From positions 1 through 8,911 of the forward strand of contig JASLMY010000209.1 in NCBI GenBank assembly GCA_030746295.1: a DNA stretch of 8,911 nucleotides, in the 5' to 3' direction. Source of the stretch: Alphaproteobacteria bacterium (GTDB taxonomy: Bacteria; Pseudomonadota; Alphaproteobacteria; GCA-2731375). Positions 5,876 to 8,911 of the stretch are shown piece by piece. Both the position numbers and the translations under genes were made by a program. Within the stretch, counting starts at the first letter, position 1, and every line of letters starts with the position of its first letter. The notes under the pieces were generated by a model that had not been told where the DNA came from, searched no databases, and worked only from the letters and a program-made list of their open reading frames with translations.

Positions 5876-5943
5876 AATGTTCTGCCAAATTTGGCGGAGA
5901 TTAGAACATTTTCAAAATTTCATTCCTAATTTCTAGAGGAATG
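5876..5943. promoter_or_regulatory. AT-rich block with stacked inverted repeats upstream of the desulfurase set
   Basis: The 228-nt gap 5756-5983 holds no convincing gene. Its distal part, about 5876-5960, is sharply AT-rich against G+C-rich surroundings. Three repeats are visible: AATGTTCT (5876-5883) with AGAACATT (5903-5910), 19 nt apart; the perfect 12-bp palindrome GCCAAATTTGGC (5884-5895) between those arms, not sharing their centre; and CATTCCT (5921-5927) with AGGAATG (5937-5943), 9 nt apart. TTTCA is also directly repeated at 5910-5914 and 5918-5922. The block lies 120-190 nt ahead of the leftward desulfurase gene, where its promoter and operators are expected. A minus-strand TCTAAT -10-like hexamer lies at 5900-5905, but without a good -35 partner, so no promoter is assigned. 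Confidence 0.5.
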
Positions 5944-5960
5944 GAGAATGTCATTTTAAT

Positions 5961-5990
5961 CTGGTGGCTGCACGGGGTGACAGCTACCAG
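5961..5990 (-). terminator. Hairpin over the soxW stop codon, candidate terminator
   Basis: The arms CTGGTGGCTG (5961-5970) and CAGCTACCAG (5981-5990) match at nine of ten positions with a 10-nt loop. The soxW TAG lies within the stem. In the leftward transcript the stem is followed by ATTAAAATGA rather than a U-run, so an intrinsic terminator is possible but imperfect. It may instead protect the 3' end of the transcript. Confidence 0.4.
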
Positions 5991-6613
5991 AGCTTCACTT
6001 CCTTACCCTCGGCCCTGAGCTTTTCCGCCTTCTTCTGCAGCCAGCGCTGGAAGTTGGGCTCGCTGACGTAGCCCTTCTCGCGCACGTAGACGAAGGTGTA
6101 GTGGAAGTGGAAGGGCTTCCAATAGCCCATCAGGCGCCAGACCTCGGCCTCGTGGCCGGGCGTCTTGCTGTCTTCGGGCAAGCCCTGGGGAAAGAACTGC
6201 AGCGTCGGCGTGAACTGGACCCGGTACTTGCGCGCCAGCTTCTTCTCCGTCGTCACCTCGCCGTCGACGTCGGTGACCTCGCGGTCGCCCCAAAGGTTGA
6301 GCTGGATGACGTTGTAGTTGGCCTTGATGTAGTCGACGATTGCCGGAATGCGCAGGTTGACCCGGTGCATCTCGCGGCAATAGGGGCAGCCCCGCTGCTC
6401 CCAGATGATCACCAGCTGCTTGCCCGCCTCGGCGGACTCCTTGATGTCCTCGCGGAGATCGAGGAACGAGTTCAGGAACCACGGCTGGACGTAGAGACCT
6501 TCCTCGTTGGCCTCGATGGCGGGCAGCTTCTTTTCGGCCGCGCTGGTCGCGCCCGAGATGGCCGTCAGGCCGAACAGGGCCAGCATGACGGTAATTAGAA
6601 CCCGGTACAGCAT
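5984..6613 (-). CDS. soxW: Periplasmic SoxW-type thioredoxin
   Basis: The product has 209 residues. A signal peptide is evident: short basic start, hydrophobic stretch VLITVMLALFGLTAI (5-19), and probable cleavage after the ATSAA region around residues 25-26, so it acts in the periplasm. The mature part is thioredoxin-like, with strand QLVIIWEQ leading to the redox motif CPYC (C76, C79), then REMHRVNL, and the cis-proline in FTPTLQFF (P136). The extended C-terminus rich in aromatics (FHFHYTFVYVREKGYVSEP) and the WEQRGCPYC context match SoxW proteins, which accept electrons from SoxV and keep Sox thiols such as SoxYZ usable during thiosulfate oxidation. A purine-rich ribosome binding site precedes ATG 6613. 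The gene lies 65 nt after the CobB-like gene. No other sox gene is present in the window, so a general periplasmic disulfide-reducing role remains possible. Confidence 0.78.
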   Translation of the reverse strand: MLYRVLITVMLALFGLTAISGATSAAEKKLPAIEANEEGLYVQPWFLNSFLDLREDIKESAEAGKQLVIIWEQRGCPYCREMHRVNLRIPAIVDYIKANYNVIQLNLWGDREVTDVDGEVTTEKKLARKYRVQFTPTLQFFPQGLPEDSKTPGHEAEVWRLMGYWKPFHFHYTFVYVREKGYVSEPNFQRWLQKKAEKLRAEGKEVKLW

Positions 6614-6678
6614 CTCTCTTCCCCCTCTCTTCTGGCCGGTCGGGAAGGCCGGCGATCGGCGGGGTACAGGCGACGATG

Positions 6679-8088
6679 CTATCGCCCGGCCTCCGCCGCT
6701 TCAACGAATTCGGCGCCCTCTCGCCACCGGCGGTCGGCGACGAAGGCGGCGAAGCGCTCGGCCCAGCGGTTGGCGCCGACATGGCGCTGGTGCGCGAAGG
6801 TGGCGAGCACATTGCCGCGAACTAGGCCGTCGTTACGGCCGTCGATGCCGTAGCCGCGCACGACCCGGTAGGCGTAGCGCTCGCCCTCGGGCAGGTTCTC
6901 CAGGCCCGCGTAGTGGAACTCGTGCGCTGGCAGATTTTCACCGGCCGGCGCTGCCGGCCAAGGCATGTCGGCCGTCTCCTGCAGCTTGACGTAGCCCCGG
7001 CCGACGGGGCGTTCGTGCATGACGGCGTTCCCCGGCAGGAAGCCCACCATCCGAAACCGGCCCTTATGGGTCTCGAGGCTCTGGCAGAGATAGAGGAGGC
7101 CGCCGCATTCCGCATAGGCCGGCATGCCGGCCCCCAGCGCCCGGGCGATCTCACGGCGAAGCACGCCGTTGGCCTCCAGCGCTGCCGCCTGGGTCTCGGG
7201 AAAGCCGCCGCCGATGAAGAGGCCATCGGCCGCCGGCAGCCGTGCGTCGCGAGCCGTGTCGAACGGCAGCAGCTCGGCCCCAGCCCGGGCCAGCGCCTCC
7301 AGATCGTCCGGGTAGTAGAAGCCGAAGGCCGCATCCCGGGCGACGGCAATTCTGACTCCAGGCGTTCGACGCGACGGCGTCGGCGCGGCGGTGCCAGTGG
7401 CGCCTGCCGCCGAGCGTTCAAGAGCCTCGATCGCCGCCAGGTCGAGATCGCGCACAACGATGTCGGCGATCCGCTCGATGGTAGCGTCGATGCCGTGCGC
7501 CTCGTTGGTCGGCACCAGGCCCAGGTGGCGCTCGGCGATCTCGACCTCCGGGTGGCGGCCGATGGCGCCCAGGACCGGCAGGTCCGTATAGTGCTCCAAG
7601 GCAGCGCGAAGCTTGCCCTCGTGGCGCGGCCCGCCGACCTGGTTCAGCACGACGCCGGCGAAGCGGAGCTCGGGCCCGAAGCTCTGATAGCCCTGAACCA
7701 AGGGGGCGATGCCGCGGGTCATGCCGCGGGCGTCGACGACCAGCAGCACGGGCGTTGCCAGAAGCTCGGCCAGGGCCGCGTTGCTGTCGCTGCCGGCGAC
7801 GTCGACGCCGTCGAAGAGGCCCTTGTTGCCCTCGACGATCGCCACCTCGGCTCGAGTGGCGTGGGCGGCGAACAGCGCCTCGATCTCCGGTCCCGACATG
7901 GTGTGGAAGTCCAGGTTCCGGCAGGGTCGGCCGGCGGCGCGGCCGAGCCACATGGCGTCGATATAGTCGGGGCCCTTCTTGAAGGTCTGCACCGTCCGTC
8001 CCCGGCGCCGGAAGGCCGCCGCCAGCCCCAGCGCCAGCATGGTCTTGCCGGACGACTTGTGGATCGCCGAGATCAGGAAGCAGGTCAT
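6679..8088 (-). CDS. cobB: Cobyrinate a,c-diamide synthase family protein (CobB/CbiA; possibly DsrN, siroheme amidase)
   Basis: The product is a two-domain amidotransferase of 469 residues. The N-terminal domain has a P-loop in SAIHKSSGKT (7-16), the KKGPDYID block (37-44), NLD at 58-60 and VEGNKGLFDG (85-94). After a linker at about 225-245 comes a class I glutaminase domain: GGGFPE (293-298), nucleophile C328 in YAECGGLLYL, EFHYAG (390-395) and a C-terminal His region near H433. The family uses ATP and glutamine to amidate the a and c acetates of cobyrinate, hydrogenobyrinate or, for DsrN, siroheme. The AIHKSSGKT loop and PDYIDAMWL differ from the GSGKTT and PDYIDP forms common in cobalamin enzymes. 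This variation and the sulfur neighbours raise the DsrN possibility, but no dsr or cob gene is visible to decide. It starts 21 nt after the TrpD2-like stop, with a poor ribosome binding site. Confidence 0.85.
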   Translation of the reverse strand: MTCFLISAIHKSSGKTMLALGLAAAFRRRGRTVQTFKKGPDYIDAMWLGRAAGRPCRNLDFHTMSGPEIEALFAAHATRAEVAIVEGNKGLFDGVDVAGSDSNAALAELLATPVLLVVDARGMTRGIAPLVQGYQSFGPELRFAGVVLNQVGGPRHEGKLRAALEHYTDLPVLGAIGRHPEVEIAERHLGLVPTNEAHGIDATIERIADIVVRDLDLAAIEALERSAAGATGTAAPTPSRRTPGVRIAVARDAAFGFYYPDDLEALARAGAELLPFDTARDARLPAADGLFIGGGFPETQAAALEANGVLRREIARALGAGMPAYAECGGLLYLCQSLETHKGRFRMVGFLPGNAVMHERPVGRGYVKLQETADMPWPAAPAGENLPAHEFHYAGLENLPEGERYAYRVVRGYGIDGRNDGLVRGNVLATFAHQRHVGANRWAERFAAFVADRRWREGAEFVEAAEAGR

Positions 8089-8109
8089 GGCCGCGACATC
8101 GGGCCGGGC

Positions 8110-8911
8110 TCAGGCCGCCGCCTCGAGGCGGCCGCGGTTGCGTGCCGCCCAGAGGTGCTTCGCCTCGGCCTCGGCCGCGTCACTGCTCTCGGCCCGGCCC
8201 AGGAGTTTCAGCGCAATCGCGAGCGTACCAGTGACGGCGGCGGTGGCGTAGGCGTCGTCTTCCTCAGCCCGCCAGACCCGGACCAGGCGGTCGAGCCGCA
8301 TCTCCTCGTCGTGCGGCTGCTGCGATTCGGCCAAGAGCGCCTGCCAGGCTTCGGTCTCGAGGGCGCCGTCATGCACCGTCATCACGTCCAAGGGCTTGTT
8401 CGGCCGGCGCTCGATCTCGCCACCCTCGCCGCGGAAGACGGCCATGTGCGGCTGGCCCAAGAGCGCTGCCGCCTCCTGGTGGATGCGGTTGTAGCCGGGG
8501 TGGAAGATGCCCTGCAAAAGGTAGGGGGCGCCCAGCGGGTTCAGCATCCGTCCGACGGTGTGCACCGGCGAGCGCAGCCCCAGGATCGGGCGCAACTGGA
8601 TCAGCTCGTGCAGCTTGGGGCTGAGGTGTTCCAGTGGCAGATAGGCCAGATTGGCTTCGTCGATTCCCCGGGCGGCGTCGCGAAGCGAAGTCGCCAGCGG
8701 CAGGCCCAGGGCCTCGATCACCTCGCGCGTATAGACCCGGCCGGGCGTGTGCCCCTCGGTGCCCTGCATCAGGATGCGGACGCCGCCCTCGGCCAGCACG
8801 AGTGCTGCCAGGACGAACCAGGGCAGCTGCCGCCGCTTGCCGGCATAGCAGGACCAGTCGAGGTCGACTTGCGGCGCGTCGGCGGGGACGTCGAAGGTGG
8901 CGCGGCAGGCG
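8110..8911 (-). CDS. TrpD2-like (anthranilate phosphoribosyltransferase superfamily) protein, 5' end outside window
   Basis: Coding sequence runs through the window edge: the frame is open from 8910 with protein-like sequence such as LDWSCYAGKRRQLPWF, so a GTG at 8799 is not the start. The visible 266 residues cover the middle and C-terminal parts of a TrpD-fold protein. The block LGLRSPVHTVGRMLNPLGAP corresponds to the LGVRT-x-NLLGPLLNP block of TrpD, followed by GIFHPGYNRIHQEAA. Catalytic motifs have diverged: where TrpD has KHGNR there is MQGTEGHTPGR, and the DE metal-binding pair in the GLDEL position reads GGEIER. Hence it is unlikely to make phosphoribosyl-anthranilate. It fits the glycosyl-transferase-family/TrpD2 (YbiB-like) group, whose E. 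coli member binds nucleic acid. It lies upstream of the CobB-like gene with a 21-nt gap, suggesting one operon. The function is unknown. Confidence 0.75.
   Translation of the reverse strand, partial: ACRATFDVPADAPQVDLDWSCYAGKRRQLPWFVLAALVLAEGGVRILMQGTEGHTPGRVYTREVIEALGLPLATSLRDAARGIDEANLAYLPLEHLSPKLHELIQLRPILGLRSPVHTVGRMLNPLGAPYLLQGIFHPGYNRIHQEAAALLGQPHMAVFRGEGGEIERRPNKPLDVMTVHDGALETEAWQALLAESQQPHDEEMRLDRLVRVWRAEEDDAYATAAVTGTLAIALKLLGRAESSDAAEAEAKHLWAARNRGRLEAAA

Noticed and set aside
5691..5888. 65-codon minus-strand frame upstream of and overlapping the desulfurase start
   Set aside because: It has a low-complexity, Pro/Arg/Lys-rich product with no family features, overlaps the desulfurase start in another frame and begins inside the AT-rich repeat block, so it is unlikely to be a gene.
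5921..5943. Match to the SqrR/sulfide-sensor operator form ATTC-N8-GAAT
   Set aside because: ATTC and GAAT are present but 13 nt apart, not 8, so the known site cannot be claimed.
8799..8911. GTG at 8799 as the start of the TrpD2-like gene
   Set aside because: The same frame continues open to the window edge with sequence typical of the family (YAGKRRQLPWF), so the true start is outside the window.

Overview
The window is G+C-rich bacterial DNA, densely packed with short gaps and many long shadow reading frames. The gene content (TusA and YeeE/YedE sulfur carrier and permease, SoxW-type periplasmic thioredoxin, CobB/CbiA-type amidase, PF12831 flavoprotein) and the base composition suggest an alphaproteobacterium with sulfur metabolism, possibly in the Rhodospirillales/Kiloniellales area. 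The taxonomic guess rests on composition and recognised families only.

Layout. Positions 1-1559 (+): the last 34 codons of a protein resembling the SH3-like C-terminus of nitrile hydratase beta / thiocyanate hydrolase, then a PF12831-type FAD-dependent oxidoreductase 14 nt downstream. Positions 1572-1799 (-): a small TusA-type sulfur carrier, convergent with the flavoprotein. Positions 1800-1973: a 174-nt divergent control region with an AT-rich core and a 17-bp inverted repeat. Positions 1974-3074 (+): a YeeE/YedE (thiosulfate-uptake-like) permease. Positions 3096-5755 (-): a four-gene set, transcribed leftwards, of class V aminotransferase/cysteine desulfurase, AhpD-like CxxC peroxidase-related protein, CxxC thioredoxin and RidA. 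Positions 5756-5983: a 228-nt gap with an AT-rich block full of inverted repeats, probably the control region of that set. Positions 5984-8911 (-): a second leftward group of TrpD2-like phosphoribosyltransferase homologue (5' end outside the window), CobB/CbiA/DsrN-type a,c-diamide synthase and SoxW.

How the genes may work together (inference). YeeE/YedE could import thiosulfate or a related sulfur (or selenium) species and pass it to TusA. The cysteine desulfurase could load persulfide sulfur onto TusA. RidA would clear reactive enamine by-products of PLP enzymes, and the AhpD-like protein with its translationally coupled thioredoxin would handle peroxide or persulfide stress. SoxW would keep periplasmic sulfur-oxidation thiols reduced. 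The CobB-like protein has the overall form of a cobyrinate or siroheme amidase; in a sulfur setting the DsrN (siroheme amidation) role should be tested against a plain cobalamin role. No insertion sequence, CRISPR array, tRNA or rRNA was seen.
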